64,000 nucleotides of DNA from Acidobacteriaceae bacterium (GTDB lineage Bacteria > Acidobacteriota > Terriglobia > Terriglobales > Acidobacteriaceae): NCBI GenBank assembly GCA_003134655.1, contig PLBY01000161.1:1-64000 (forward strand). The letters are read 5' to 3'. Every line of letters begins with the position of its first letter. Position 1 is the stretch's first letter. The position numbers and the translations under genes are program-made. A model generated the notes under the pieces. It worked only from the letters and a program-made list of their open reading frames with translations. It was not told the origin of the DNA and searched no databases. This document shows, one piece after another, positions 53,603 to 62,734 of this stretch.

Positions 53603-55024
53603 ATGAACGACACGACCACAAGTTCGAAATCCCAGAGGGAATTGCCGTCGCACGTCTTAGCCGAATCAATGACCGCGCCCGACGGCGTGGTCATCACCCA
53701 CGAAGACATCGACCGCGCCCACGACCGCGAGCGCGTCCGCACCATCCGCTCCCAGCGCGGCCCCTGGTCCCGCGCCCGCCTGCTCTGGCTGCTGGTTGGC
53801 CCCGGCATCCTGGTCATGCTCGGCGAAAACGACGGCCCCAGCATGCTGTCGTACGCCGCCACTGGAGCCCGCTTCGGCATCGGCTTCTTCCTCCCCTTCG
53901 TCGTCCTTACCTTCCTCATGGCCTGCGTCGTGCAGGAAATGACTGTGCGCCTCGGCGCCGCCACCCACCGCGGTCACGCCGAACTCATCTTCGACCGCTT
54001 CGGCCCCTTCTGGGGATGGTTCTCCATGATCGACCTCATGGTGGGCAACTTCCTCACGCTGGTCACCGAGTTCATCGCCATCCGCGCCGGCCTGGGATTC
54101 TTCGGCGTCCCCCCCGCCGTCTCCGTTCTCGGAGCCTGGCTCGTCCTCTTCGTCGCGCTGATGGCCCACCGCTACTGGACCTGGGAGCGCATCACCCTCG
54201 TCGCCGCCATGTTCAACCTGGTGTTCATCCCGGTCGCGCTGCTCAGCCATCCCCATTGGGGCGCGATCGGCAGCGCACTGTTCACCTTCAAGCCACTCCC
54301 CGGCGGCCTCACGCAGGAAACGGTTCTCATTCTCCTCTCCAATATCGGAGCCACCGTCACCCCCTGGATGCTTTTCTTCCAGCAGAGCGCCATCGCCGAC
54401 AAAGGACTCACCACCCACGACATCCGCTTCGGCCGCATCGACACCGTGCTGGGCGCCGCGTTGGCAGCCCTCGCCGCTCTCGCCACCATCGTCGCCACCG
54501 CCCCGCTCTTCGCCCACGGCATGTCCGTCGCCAACTTCGAAGGAGCCCAGTTCGCGCAAGCCCTCCAGCCCTTCGTCGGACACTGGGGTTCCGCGCTCTT
54601 CGCTCTCGGCATGTTTGAAGCCGGCATGGTCGCCGCCATCACCATCTCAACCTCCTCCGCCTATGCCTTCGGAGAAGTCGCCCATCGCCCGCACAGCCTG
54701 AATCTCCCCTTCCAGCAGGGAAAATCTTTTTACCTCGTTCTGATTTTCGAAGCCGCCGCCGCCGCCGGACTCGTCCTGATCCCCGGCATCCCCCTCGTCT
54801 ACATCGTGCTTGTCGTGAACGTGATCGCGGTCCTCGCCATGCCGCCCGCTCTGCTCTTTCTGTACATGCTGGTCAACGACCGCGAAATCATGGGAGACCT
54901 CGTCAGCCCGTTGTGGGCCAACATCCTCGCGCTCGGAGTAGTAGTCGTTCTTGTCGCCGCCGGAGTCCTCTTCGGCATCAGCGTAGTCGCGCCCCACGCC
55001 CTCGCGCTCGTCGGAGGTAAATAG
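53603..55024 (+). CDS. Nramp-related divalent metal transporter with non-canonical site
   Basis: The product has 473 residues, about 11 membrane helices and the LeuT-like Nramp fold, preceded by a soluble N-terminal segment of about 60 residues. In the first helix the canonical DPGN metal motif is replaced: [20 protein letters not shown]. In helix six the canonical MPH is replaced by TPWM ([20 protein letters not shown]). Both differences lie at the metal-binding site, as in Nramp-related proteins that carry other ions such as magnesium. The ion carried here is therefore uncertain. The start is ATG at 53603. The small gene at 55026 follows after one base and probably encodes a partner. Confidence 0.87.
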   Translation: MNDTTTSSKSQRELPSHVLAESMTAPDGVVITHEDIDRAHDRERVRTIRSQRGPWSRARLLWLLVGPGILVMLGENDGPSMLSYAATGARFGIGFFLPFVVLTFLMACVVQEMTVRLGAATHRGHAELIFDRFGPFWGWFSMIDLMVGNFLTLVTEFIAIRAGLGFFGVPPAVSVLGAWLVLFVALMAHRYWTWERITLVAAMFNLVFIPVALLSHPHWGAIGSALFTFKPLPGGLTQETVLILLSNIGATVTPWMLFFQQSAIADKGLTTHDIRFGRIDTVLGAALAALAALATIVATAPLFAHGMSVANFEGAQFAQALQPFVGHWGSALFALGMFEAGMVAAITISTSSAYAFGEVAHRPHSLNLPFQQGKSFYLVLIFEAAAAAGLVLIPGIPLVYIVLVVNVIAVLAMPPALLFLYMLVNDREIMGDLVSPLWANILALGVVVVLVAAGVLFGISVVAPHALALVGGK

Positions 55025-55025
55025 A

Positions 55026-55253
55026 ATGGATCCCCGCTTCAATTCCGCCCCAAGCGCCGAAGTGCCGCGCGAAGACCTCGCCTCGGTCGTCGCGTCTCTA
55101 GAACCCGACCAACTGATCTCCGCCAAAGCAAAGCATCACTGCCCCCGCCGCCAGCTGACCACTACGGAAATGGTCCTCTTCTGGGCCCTGAGGTTCTATC
55201 TCGTCTTCATGTTCGGAGTGGTGATCTATCAGGTCTGGACTGGGTCTCGCTAG
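55026..55253 (+). CDS. Small membrane protein next to Nramp-related transporter (75 aa)
   Basis: The start ATG is one base after the transporter stop, so the two are almost certainly co-translated. The N-terminal 50 residues are soluble and charged ([20 protein letters not shown]). A single C-terminal membrane helix follows ([20 protein letters not shown]). No family is recognised. It may be a regulatory or assembly subunit of the transporter, by position only. Confidence 0.7.
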   Translation: MDPRFNSAPSAEVPREDLASVVASLEPDQLISAKAKHHCPRRQLTTTEMVLFWALRFYLVFMFGVVIYQVWTGSR

Positions 55254-55372
55254 TTGCTTGAACACGGTCGGATCGCCACGGCACCGCGAAGAACCCACAA
55301 ACATCGCATCGCGTTTATCCAGATCAACGCTATCCACACCGCCCGTGATCATTGCTATTGGCCAACCGTGGA

Positions 55373-55435
55373 AGAGCGGCCCTTCGAGGGCCGCGTTACG
55401 GCACCCAGACTCGAAACGGGCTTTAGCCCGGTGGT
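55373..55435. repeat. Intergenic copy of the tilS-type repeat
   Basis: CCGTGGAAGAGCGGCCCTTC, then GAGGGCCGCG and later GGGCTTTAGCCC, is the inverse of 21693-21790 in tilS. Its end touches the stop codon of the CPBP protease gene on the minus strand. It has no coding role at this location. Confidence 0.75.
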
Positions 55436-56388
55436 TAAATCGGACGATCCGGATAAATCGCCTTCGGAAATCGCAAATGAATCAGCAGCGCACAAAGTAG
55501 AAGAACGCAAAATGCAAACACGCTGCCCTCCGGCCCCGCAGACCCTCCTGTAAGCCAATTCGGCCCTCGCACAGAGCTGTTCAGGAACCGCCCCGCGCCG
55601 AGTAACCCGCTGTCGGGCGTGCCATAGAAAAAGGTCTCCGCCCAATCCCACGCCGCATGAAATCCAATGGCGAACCACAGATTCCCCGTGCGCCGGATCA
55701 TCAGGCAAAACAACAAGCCCGTCGCCACCACCTGCACAACGCCGAGCACGTTCTCTCCCTTGTTTCCGAGGTGAGCGACCCCGAACACCGCAGAAAGAAA
55801 TAACGCCGCCGGCCAGAAGCGCAAACGCCTCGCCATCGAGAACAGCCAGTATCCGCGGAACGCTAACTCTTCGCTCAGCGACACAGCCAGAAACGTCACG
55901 CCCCACGCCACTGCCCACCGCACGATCGCGCCTCCGGCCAGCGCCACGGAATCAATTTGAAAGTGGCCCAACGCGCGCAGCACTAGCAGAATCGTCGAGA
56001 GCATCGCAAAGCCCCAAACCGTCCCTTCCCAGAATCGCCATCCAAACGCCTGTCCCAGCGGAATCCCGTACTCGTCGAGCGAGCGTTTCTCGATGCGCGA
56101 CACGATCCAGGTCGCTAGAGAAACAAAGAACACCATCACTGCTTTGACCGGCAACTCACTCCGCACGCTGAACGCGGAGCTCCCCCCGCCCCCGGCCAGA
56201 CGCACCGCCAAAAGCAGAATTCCCGGACCACCGAACGCGATTCCCACCCAGATCAGCAGACGCTTTCGATCGATGCGCGCCCAGGCCTGTGGTGGCGCGC
56301 CAGGTGGTTCGTTCCGCCGATCGGTTCCATCGGCCGGCACGTGTTCGTCGCGTAGCTCTTCGGTGAGCCTGGGACCAGGTTCAGTCAA
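55435..56388 (-). CDS. CPBP-family intramembrane glutamic protease
   Basis: The product has 317 residues with eight hydrophobic segments. The catalytic pair of the CPBP (Rce1/CaaX-like) family is visible: SEELAFRGYWLFSMARRLRF (EExxxR, about residue 170), then SAVFGVAHLGNKGENVLG and IGFHAAWDWAETFFYGT with the second and third His-containing motifs. Members cleave membrane peptides or act in bacteriocin immunity; the substrate is unknown. The start is TTG at 56388, chosen because AGGAGG lies about eight bases upstream; there is no in-frame ATG nearby. The N-terminal 45 residues are soluble and Pro/Glu-rich. Confidence 0.86.
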   Translation of the reverse strand: MTEPGPRLTEELRDEHVPADGTDRRNEPPGAPPQAWARIDRKRLLIWVGIAFGGPGILLLAVRLAGGGGSSAFSVRSELPVKAVMVFFVSLATWIVSRIEKRSLDEYGIPLGQAFGWRFWEGTVWGFAMLSTILLVLRALGHFQIDSVALAGGAIVRWAVAWGVTFLAVSLSEELAFRGYWLFSMARRLRFWPAALFLSAVFGVAHLGNKGENVLGVVQVVATGLLFCLMIRRTGNLWFAIGFHAAWDWAETFFYGTPDSGLLGAGRFLNSSVRGPNWLTGGSAGPEGSVFAFCVLLLCALLIHLRFPKAIYPDRPI

Positions 56389-56707
56389 GGGAATGCCTCC
56401 TGCAGGGGAAACAGGAGTATGACAGCCGCCCCTCAACGGTGCTACAGTATTCGCCCACCGGCGGCGCACTGGCGGTGTGAACCGGCTGGACCGTTACTGA
56501 CAAGATCGTCACTGACAAGACCGTCACTCACAAGACCCGCGAATCATCTCACCGGTTACAGGAAACACTGTATGTGCCTGTCTTCCGCTGCACAGCTAAC
56601 ATGCAGCGGGGCGTGGTCGAAAGGCATCAAGCTTTGCGTCCATCGCACCGGGTTACGGTCGCGGAGATCATCGCAGCTGAAAGGAATGGGTTCGTTCGGG
56701 AGAATCG
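56389..56707. other. Divergent intergenic interval with a triple tandem repeat
   Basis: About 320 bases between the protease gene and the two-component remnant. A 15-bp unit is repeated three times at 56493-56537 (see separate entry). I see no complete gene and no clear promoter. The weak plus-strand frames here have no ribosome site. Confidence 0.4.
56493..56537. repeat. Three 15-bp tandem repeats
   Basis: CGTTACTGACAAGAT, CGTCACTGACAAGAC and CGTCACTCACAAGAC follow one another without spacing. Two differences separate each from the next. The array is upstream of the response-regulator remnant. It may be a binding array or slippage product. Confidence 0.8.
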
Positions 56708-56926
56708 ATGTCGGGAAATATCCTCATCGTCGATGACCATGAAATCGTGCGGCGCGGACTGCGTTCCTTGCTCTCCGCCCGCCCCGAGTGGCAGATCTGC
56801 GGCGAGGCCGAAGACGGTCTTCAGGGTGTCGAACGAGCGAAGGCTTTGCGCCCATCTCTCGTCTTGATGGACATCTCCATGCCTCGCATGAATGGACTCG
56901 AGGCCACTCGCCCGTCTGTCTCGTGA
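56708..56926 (+). pseudogene. Truncated response regulator (receiver domain only, damaged)
   Basis: From ATG 56708 the frame reads a LuxR/NarL-type receiver: ILIVDDHEIVRRGLRSLLSA (acidic pocket) and LVLMDISMPRMNGLEATR with the phospho-acceptor Asp. It then runs into PSVS and a stop at 56924-56926. The second half of the receiver and the helix-turn-helix are missing. At the break, the frame of a histidine kinase tail begins (see next). A deletion joining two genes explains both. Confidence 0.8.
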
Positions 56927-57290
56927 AATGGAGTTGGTGATATTCCGTCTGGTCCAGGAATCTCTCACCAACATCCATCGCCACAGCGGCAGCAAGAGCG
57001 CGGTCATCCGTCTCGCCTGCAACGGCGACAGCGTCTCCCTCGAGGTTCAGGACAGCGGCAAAGGCATTTCGGCAGAAAAACTTTCTGAGATTCAATCGCA
57101 GGGCTCTGGTGTTGGCATACGGGGCATGCGCGAGCGGGCCCGCCACTTTGGCGGCCATATGATGATTGAATCCAATCACAAGGGAACAAAGATTTCCTTC
57201 CAGTTCCCCCTGTCCGAAAATTCCCCCGCCCAACCGAACGAGACCAGTGACCAGGAAAATTCGAATGAACCCACCCCGATCATTGGGTGA
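56913..57290 (+). pseudogene. C-terminal fragment of a NarX/DegS-type histidine kinase
   Basis: In the other frame, from about 56913, the sequence reads ARLSREMELVIFRLVQESLT with NIHRHSGSKSA (N box), DSGKGI (G1 box) and GVGIRGMRERARHFGGHM (G2 region). This is the ATP-binding domain of a HisKA_3-type kinase. The phospho-acceptor and sensor parts are absent. An ATG at 56892 could start a 132-residue product, but it overlaps the receiver remnant. The fragment is followed by a complete receiver gene at 57328. Confidence 0.8.
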
Positions 57291-57327
57291 TACTCTCTCT
57301 GGTACGGGGGCAAGTTCACCGACAATC

Positions 57328-57687
57328 ATGCGAATTCTCATCGCCGATGACAGCGAAGTCGTCCGGCGTGGCGTAAGGAATATCCTCGCGCCGACGAGTT
57401 GGGAAATCTGTGGCGAAGCGATCGATGGCCCGGACGCAATTCAGAAAGCGACCGAACTTCTCCCCGATCTCGTCCTGCTCGATATCAGCATGCCGGGCTT
57501 AAGCGGGCTGGACGTGGCGCGTCTTCTCCGTGAGAAAGTTCCCGCTACCAACATATTGGTCATGAGCCAGCACGACCCGGCCGTGCTCCTGCCCCGCGCG
57601 CTCGAAGCGGGCGCCCACGCCTGCATCGACAAAAGCCGCCTCGCCCTCGACCTCGTCCCCGCCATCGAGCGCATCCAGGCCGCCTGA
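57328..57687 (+). CDS. Response regulator receiver protein without output domain
   Basis: This 119-residue CheY-like protein begins MRILIADDSEVVRRGVRNIL. It contains LPDLVLLDISMPGLSGLDVA (phospho-Asp), ILVMSQHDPAVLLPRAL (switch residue Ser) and GAHACIDKSRLALDLVP (conserved Lys). It ends 20 residues later without a helix-turn-helix. It resembles the truncated regulator upstream and the receivers of NarL-type proteins. The start is ATG at 57328; an in-frame extension to 57166 overlaps the kinase fragment. It may have lost its DNA-binding domain. Confidence 0.85.
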   Translation: MRILIADDSEVVRRGVRNILAPTSWEICGEAIDGPDAIQKATELLPDLVLLDISMPGLSGLDVARLLREKVPATNILVMSQHDPAVLLPRALEAGAHACIDKSRLALDLVPAIERIQAA

Positions 57688-57741
57688 CCGCACTACTCAA
57701 TTCCCGCCCCAACGCATTACACTAATAGGTTGCAATCCGCA

Positions 57742-57792
57742 TGTGGGGACAGCCGCCTTCGGCTGTCCGGCGGAGCTTCGCTCCGCGGCGTG
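57742..57792. repeat. Paired-hairpin intergenic repeat upstream of acnA
   Basis: GGACAGCCG-CCTT-CGGCTGTCC is followed by GCGGAGC-TTC-GCTCCGC. The two stable hairpins lie 28-80 bases before the acnA start. The form resembles 47191-47249. It could affect acnA expression or be a passive repeat. Confidence 0.7.
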
Positions 57793-57819
57793 CCCGAATT
57801 CATTCCTAGGAAGGCCATC

Positions 57820-60615
57820 ATGTCTGTGAATAGTTTCAACAGCAAATCCACCCTCAAAGTCGGAAAAAAAGAATACGAAATCTACCGCCTCGACGCGCTC
57901 GACAAGCAAGGCATCTCGACGAAACACCTGCCGTTCTCGCTGCGCATCCTGCTCGAAAACCTGCTGCGTACCGAAGACGGACGCAACGTCACCAAAGAAG
58001 AAGTCCGCGCGCTCGCGAACTGGAACAGCCAGTCGAAGCCCGAAAAAGAAATCGCCTTCACTCCCAGCCGCGTCCTCCTGCAGGATTTCACCGGCGTCCC
58101 CTGCGTAGTCGACCTCGCCGCCATGCGCGACGCCATGAAAACTCTCGGCGGCGACCCGTCGCTGATCAACCCACTGCAACCGGTAGAGCTAGTCATCGAT
58201 CACTCCGTGCAAGTCGACGAATTCGGCACGGCCCAAGCGTTCGACATGAATGCCCTGCTCGAATTCCAGCGCAACAAAGAGCGCTACTCCTTCCTCCGTT
58301 GGGGCCAAACCGGTTTCCGCAATCTAGCCATCGTCCCTCCCGACACCGGCATCGTCCACCAAGTGAATCTCGAATACCTCGCGCGCGTAGTCTTCGTCCA
58401 CGAAAGCCCCGGCAAACGCACCGCCTACCCAGACACATTAGTAGGCACCGACAGTCACACCGTCATGGTGAATGGGTTGGGGGTTTTGGGGTGGGGCGTG
58501 GGTGGAATTGAGGCTGAGGCGGCGATGTTGGGGCAGCCTGTGTCCATGCTCATTCCGCTAGTTGTTGGTGTGAAGCTCACTGGGCGGTTGCGGGAGGGGG
58601 CTACTGCTACGGATTTTGTTCTCACTGTCACTGAGATGTTGCGGAAGCATGGGGTTGTCGGAAAATTTGTGGAGTACTTTGGGCCGGGGCTTAAGGATCT
58701 GTCGCTGGCCGATCGCGCTACTGTTGCGAACATGGCGCCCGAGTATGGCGCTACTTGCGGCATCTTCCCCATCGATAAGGAGACGCTGCGCTATCTGCGG
58801 CTCACGGGACGTTCGGAAGAGCAGATTGCTTTGGTCGAGGCTTACAGCCGCGAGCAGGGACTGTTCCACGACGAGAAGACTCCGGAGGCAGAATACTCGG
58901 AACTGCTCACGCTCGATCTCGCGACCGTCGAGCCCAGTCTGGCGGGGCCGAAGCGTCCGCAGGATCGCGTTGTGCTGTCGCAGGCGGGCGAGTCGTTCAA
59001 CAAGGCACTGCCTTCACTGATCAAGCCGAAGTCTGCGAAGACTGCGGCAACGACGACCACTGCTGCAAACAGCGCGAAGTGGGAGCAGGAAGGCGGAAGT
59101 CCTACTGCCATCGGCGTAGAAGATCCTAATGTGCACGAGCATGTTTCTGCTTCGGTGAGAGATTCGCTGAAGCACGGCAGCGTCGTCATCGCGGCGATCA
59201 CTTCCTGCACCAACACTTCGAATCCGTCGGTGCTCATCGGCGCCGGACTGCTCGCGAAGAAAGCCGTCGAGAAAGGTCTGTCGGTCCCGTCGTGGGTCAA
59301 GACCTCGCTGGCTCCGGGATCGAAGACCGTGACCGACTATCTGGCGAAGGCCGGATTGACGCCGTATCTCGAGAAGCTGAAGTTTCATCTCGTCGGCTAC
59401 GGATGCACCACCTGCATCGGCAACTCCGGACCGCTGCCCGAGGAGGTGTCGAAGGCCATCGACGAGAAAGAGTTGGTCGTCGCCTCGGTGCTTTCCGGGA
59501 ACCGCAACTTTGAGGGACGCATCAACTCCGAAGTGCGCGCCAACTACCTGATGTCACCGCCGCTGGTGGTGGCGTTCGCGCTGGCGGGCCGCATCGACAT
59601 CGACTTGCGCAAGGATCCTCTCGGCAAGGGCCGCGACGGGCAGCCCGTCTACATGGCCGACATCTGGCCCTCGTCGCGCGAGATCGAAGAGACCATGGAG
59701 CAGTCGATTACCTCCGAAATGTTTTCCAAGTCGTACGCCGATGTGTTTCAAGGTGACGAGCGCTGGCGCGGTCTCTCCGTTCCCAAGGGCCAGACCTACG
59801 CGTGGGAAAAGGATTCGACCTACATCCGGCAGGCTCCGTACTTCGACGACATGTCGGTGAAGCCCGCGCCGGTGCACGACATCAAGAAGGCGCGGGTGCT
59901 GGCCATTCTCGGCGACAGCGTCACCACCGACCACATCTCGCCCGCCGGATCGATCAAGAAAGACGGTCCCGCCGGAAAATATCTGCAGGAACATGGCGTG
60001 AAGCCGGGGGACTTCAACTCCTACGGATCGCGCCGCGGCAATCATGAAGTGATGGTGCGCGGCACGTTCGCCAACGTCCGCCTGCGCAATAAGCTGGTCG
60101 CGACCGAAGGTGGATTCACGCGGCACCTGCCGACGAACACCGAAATGTCGATCTTCGACGCGTCGGAAAAGTATCGCGCCGCAGGCACGCCGCTCATCGT
60201 TCTCGCGGGCAAGGAATACGGATCGGGTTCGTCGCGCGACTGGGCGGCCAAAGGTCCGGCGCTGCTGGGCGTGCGCGCAGTGATCGCCGAGAGCTACGAA
60301 CGCATTCACCGCTCGAACCTGGTGGGCATGGGAGTGCTGCCGCTGCAGTTCCTCGCGGGCCAGAACGCGGAATCGCTCAAGCTGACGGGCGAGGAAGTGT
60401 TCGAGATCAGCGGCGTCCGCGACCTGGTCGAGCACTTCGCCGCCGGACGGCAAGTGAAAGTGCGCGCCACCGTGAAAGGCCAGCCGGATATCGAGTTCGA
60501 GGCGCTGGTCCGCATCGACACGCCGCAGGAAGCCCTGTACTACGCGAACGGCGGGATTCTGCAGTATGTGCTGCGGCAGTTGCTGGCGACGAAGAAGGAG
60601 CCGGTGGGCGTGTGA
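57820..60615 (+). CDS. acnA: Aconitate hydratase A
   Basis: AcnA interconverts citrate and isocitrate in the TCA cycle, using a [4Fe-4S] cluster. It has 931 residues with the conserved sequence [20 protein letters not shown], the cluster Cys in [18 protein letters not shown] and [15 protein letters not shown], and the C-terminal swivel domain with [20 protein letters not shown] and [15 protein letters not shown]. The start is ATG at 57820 behind GGAAGG. Residues about 385-465 contain a low-complexity linker ([15 protein letters not shown]) not usual in the family. Codon use and G/C skew change abruptly near 58465 although the protein is continuous. Confidence 0.97.
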   Translation: MSVNSFNSKSTLKVGKKEYEIYRLDALDKQGISTKHLPFSLRILLENLLRTEDGRNVTKEEVRALANWNSQSKPEKEIAFTPSRVLLQDFTGVPCVVDLAAMRDAMKTLGGDPSLINPLQPVELVIDHSVQVDEFGTAQAFDMNALLEFQRNKERYSFLRWGQTGFRNLAIVPPDTGIVHQVNLEYLARVVFVHESPGKRTAYPDTLVGTDSHTVMVNGLGVLGWGVGGIEAEAAMLGQPVSMLIPLVVGVKLTGRLREGATATDFVLTVTEMLRKHGVVGKFVEYFGPGLKDLSLADRATVANMAPEYGATCGIFPIDKETLRYLRLTGRSEEQIALVEAYSREQGLFHDEKTPEAEYSELLTLDLATVEPSLAGPKRPQDRVVLSQAGESFNKALPSLIKPKSAKTAATTTTAANSAKWEQEGGSPTAIGVEDPNVHEHVSASVRDSLKHGSVVIAAITSCTNTSNPSVLIGAGLLAKKAVEKGLSVPSWVKTSLAPGSKTVTDYLAKAGLTPYLEKLKFHLVGYGCTTCIGNSGPLPEEVSKAIDEKELVVASVLSGNRNFEGRINSEVRANYLMSPPLVVAFALAGRIDIDLRKDPLGKGRDGQPVYMADIWPSSREIEETMEQSITSEMFSKSYADVFQGDERWRGLSVPKGQTYAWEKDSTYIRQAPYFDDMSVKPAPVHDIKKARVLAILGDSVTTDHISPAGSIKKDGPAGKYLQEHGVKPGDFNSYGSRRGNHEVMVRGTFANVRLRNKLVATEGGFTRHLPTNTEMSIFDASEKYRAAGTPLIVLAGKEYGSGSSRDWAAKGPALLGVRAVIAESYERIHRSNLVGMGVLPLQFLAGQNAESLKLTGEEVFEISGVRDLVEHFAAGRQVKVRATVKGQPDIEFEALVRIDTPQEALYYANGGILQYVLRQLLATKKEPVGV

Positions 60616-60660
60616 ACGCCGTCTAGTCCTCCCACCATAGCGAAAATAACGGCGGACAAG

Positions 60661-60740
60661 GCGGTATTGACGAGTCGGGCTACCTGTGGAAATTTCTGTT
60701 GATAGTAGGTACTAATGCACAGAAAATGCGGCATTGACGA
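60661..60740. promoter_or_regulatory. Direct repeat upstream of deaminase module
   Basis: GCGGTATTGACGA (60661-60673) and GCGGCATTGACGA (60728-60740) differ at one position. The second copy lies just upstream of the first gene of the module. Each contains TTGACG, a possible -35. They may be paired operators or duplicated promoters; a -10 is not clear for either. Confidence 0.35.
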
Positions 60741-60751
60741 AGAAGGTACAC

Positions 60752-61066
60752 GTGAATAGAGTGTTACAAGTTCCGAGTCTTTACGATCAATTTCAATCTG
60801 CGCGTCAAAAGGGGACTGCCACAGTGCCTAGCGTCTTCGTCGTACCAGTGTACGTGGAAGTACCGTCTGGGTTTGAACGATCTATCGCCACGCTCGAAGC
60901 GACGTTACGGCGGGCAGGCTACACCTTCCATACCGGGGAGCCAACGACAGAGACGCTAGAGGAGTACAGGAAGGCTATCGATGGACACATCCGAACGGAA
61001 CGCCCTACGGAGCTTGGCGGACATGAACGTGTGCCCGAACTGCGGAGCGACGATAGCGCCGGGTAA
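60752..61066 (+). CDS. Hypothetical protein, first gene of deaminase module (104 aa)
   Basis: The likely start is GTG at 60752 with AAGAAGG about five bases upstream; a TTG at 60734 is the alternative. The product has a strand-like centre (VPSVFVVPVYVEVPSGFE), then a helix (RSIATLEATLRRAGYTFHTG) and a basic end (YRKAIDGHIRTERPTELGG). I do not recognise it. Its last 86 bases overlap the next gene in another frame, so its C-terminal residues are constrained by, or arise from, that gene. GC content is lower than in acnA, as for the whole module. Confidence 0.55.
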   Translation: MNRVLQVPSLYDQFQSARQKGTATVPSVFVVPVYVEVPSGFERSIATLEATLRRAGYTFHTGEPTTETLEEYRKAIDGHIRTERPTELGGHERVPELRSDDSAG

Positions 61067-61190
61067 ACGTCAAGTGTACGGAGACGGCGTCTTTTGTAGT
61101 CTTGACTGCGTTGCGCTGTACAACGGAGCGCAATTGATAGAGCGGCATAAAAGGCTGCTAGACGCAGCCAAGAAACACCGGGATTCATAA
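60981..61190 (+). CDS. Small zinc-ribbon protein (69 aa)
   Basis: The start is ATG at 60981, supported by AGGAAGG six bases upstream, within the previous gene. The four Cys of VCPNCGATIAPGKRQVYGDG and VFCSLDC form a CxxC...CxxxC-type zinc ribbon/FCS-like finger (about residues 18-43). A helical tail follows (GAQLIERHKRLLDAAKKHRD). It may bind nucleic acid or mediate protein contact. It lies 23 bases before the two-domain deaminase gene, with which it probably shares a transcript. Confidence 0.65.
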   Translation: MDTSERNALRSLADMNVCPNCGATIAPGKRQVYGDGVFCSLDCVALYNGAQLIERHKRLLDAAKKHRDS

Positions 61191-61213
61191 ATTCTACGGC
61201 AGGACTATTGAGA

Positions 61214-62431
61214 GTGGGCATCGTCGAGCGATCGCTGTTTCCAGAATTAGACGCACTAGAAGGGCGCAAAGGAATCTTGCCATGTCAAGACATTCGCCGC
61301 ATGGTAGCGACCGGTCAGATCAGTGCGTCGCTGGAGGTACTCCCCAGCCAGATTCAGCCTGCAAGTATTGACTTGCGATTAGGCCCCGTAGCGTATCGCG
61401 TGCGCGCCAGTTTTCTTCGTGGTCGCTCTGCGACACTGATGACGAAAGTCAAGGAGTTATCGTTTGGCTCAATAGCCTTAGATGCTGATGCTCCGACCCA
61501 GCTAGAGCCAGGCGCGGTGTACATCATTCCGTTATTGGAGAATCTGCGGCTGCCAAGTGATGTGCAGGGTGTGGCCAACCCGAAGAGTACCACGGGCAGG
61601 CTCGATCTATTTACGCGCTTGATTACCGAGCATGGGGACCAGTTTGACCGTGTTCCCTTGGCATACAAGGGCGGTCTCTTTGTGGAGGTATCCTCGCGCA
61701 CCTTCCCGATACGACTGAGAGCTGGGATGACTCTTAACCAACTGCGATTCATTCGTGGAGCGTCTCTCGATCCAATTCGGAATGGCGAACTAAGAGCCTT
61801 GGCAACACGCGAAAATTTGGTGTTTTCCTCGGACGGCACCCCGACCCTGGATCGCGTGGGCGAGGGAGTTGAATTGACGGCAGATTTGGTTGGGGATGAC
61901 AACGGCATTGTTGCATATAGAGCGAAAGTGGCTGCGCCGCTTATCGAGATGGATAAGATTAACTACTACGATCCAGCCGACTACTGGGATATCATTTTTC
62001 GCAGCAAGCACCAGCGTCTGATCCTCGACAAGGGCGCTTTTTACCTTTTGGCCTCAAAAGCGCTAGTCAGTGTTCCTCTGGAGTGGTCCGCGGAGATGGT
62101 GGCCCATGACCCAAGCATGGGTGAATTTCGCGTTCATTACGCTGGCTTTTTTGATCCTGGTTTCGGATACGGTTCCAAGAAGGGGGACATTAGCGGAACC
62201 AAGGCCGTCTTGGAAGTCAGGGCTTATGAGGTCCCGATCTTGCTAGAAGATAATGATGTCGTTGGAAGGCTTCACTATTACCGCATGGCGGATGCCCCCG
62301 ATAAGGTTTATGGATCTGGAATTGGCTCTTCGTACCAGCGGCAAGGGTTGAAGCTAAGTAAGCAGTTCAAGGCACCTGTGGCCCCGGAGCAGATGCATGC
62401 TATTACTCGTCCTGCTCTGGTGGCTCACTAA
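61214..62431 (+). CDS. Two-domain dCTP deaminase (long Dcd type)
   Basis: The 405-residue product matches the long 2'-deoxycytidine 5'-triphosphate deaminase family, which carries two Dcd-type jelly-roll domains. The first (about 25-180) has QIQPASIDLRLGPVAYRV, DVQGVANPKSTTGRLDLFTR and GLFVEVSSRTFPIRLRAGMT. The second (about 220-385) has DKGAFYLLASKALVSVPLEW, FFDPGFGYGSKKGDISGT and AVLEVRAYEVPILLEDNDVV. The reaction is dCTP to dUTP with release of ammonia. The start is GTG at 61214, with AGGA nine bases upstream; a TTG at 61208 is too close to that site. It is the largest gene of a low-GC module with further members of the superfamily. Confidence 0.85.
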   Translation: MGIVERSLFPELDALEGRKGILPCQDIRRMVATGQISASLEVLPSQIQPASIDLRLGPVAYRVRASFLRGRSATLMTKVKELSFGSIALDADAPTQLEPGAVYIIPLLENLRLPSDVQGVANPKSTTGRLDLFTRLITEHGDQFDRVPLAYKGGLFVEVSSRTFPIRLRAGMTLNQLRFIRGASLDPIRNGELRALATRENLVFSSDGTPTLDRVGEGVELTADLVGDDNGIVAYRAKVAAPLIEMDKINYYDPADYWDIIFRSKHQRLILDKGAFYLLASKALVSVPLEWSAEMVAHDPSMGEFRVHYAGFFDPGFGYGSKKGDISGTKAVLEVRAYEVPILLEDNDVVGRLHYYRMADAPDKVYGSGIGSSYQRQGLKLSKQFKAPVAPEQMHAITRPALVAH

Positions 62432-62462
62432 CCCCCGAGTATAGCGCTCTTAATTCCCCCCA

Positions 62463-62616
62463 CTGGCGGGTAGCCCGGCTTTTGATCTCGCTGAAAACAC
62501 AATGGGCTCGTCTCTTGGACTCTGCTCAGGACAGGCTCCTCGCGCAATCTGCGATTCCTGTGCAAGCAGCATCGCTTCCCGCCCTTCGAAAACTGCGAGG
62601 GACGGGCCACCCGCCC
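62463..62616. repeat. Inverted-end repeat element, first copy
   Basis: The left end GGCGGGTAGCCCGGC and the right end ACGGGCCACCCGCCCC are inverted copies, spanning about 150 bases. The interior (CTTTTGATCTCGCTG, ACACAATGGG, CTGCTCAGGACAGGCTC) recurs at 63905-64000. It lies between the deaminase and the membrane-anchored gene and has no credible gene of its own. Confidence 0.7.
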
Positions 62617-62734
62617 CAATGGGAACGATGCCTTCAAGAAGCCTACGCTTTAGCGGGCCAAGTCGTTCTGGAGCAGTCCGCGGATCTCAGCTACACTCGA
62701 TTGAGCTCAAGATCCAATCTGGGTGCAGACCGCC

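Noticed and set aside
53554-54618. Two long frames overlapping the Nramp-related gene on both strands
   Set aside because: Translations are Arg/Pro-rich or Gly/Asp-rich without domains, while the transporter frame shows regular membrane helices.
58441-58680. Replication origin at the G/C-skew switch
   Set aside because: The switch lies within acnA, no DnaA-box cluster or dnaA gene is near, and gyrB is not in a dnaA-dnaN-recF-gyrB cluster here. A recombination joint is simpler.
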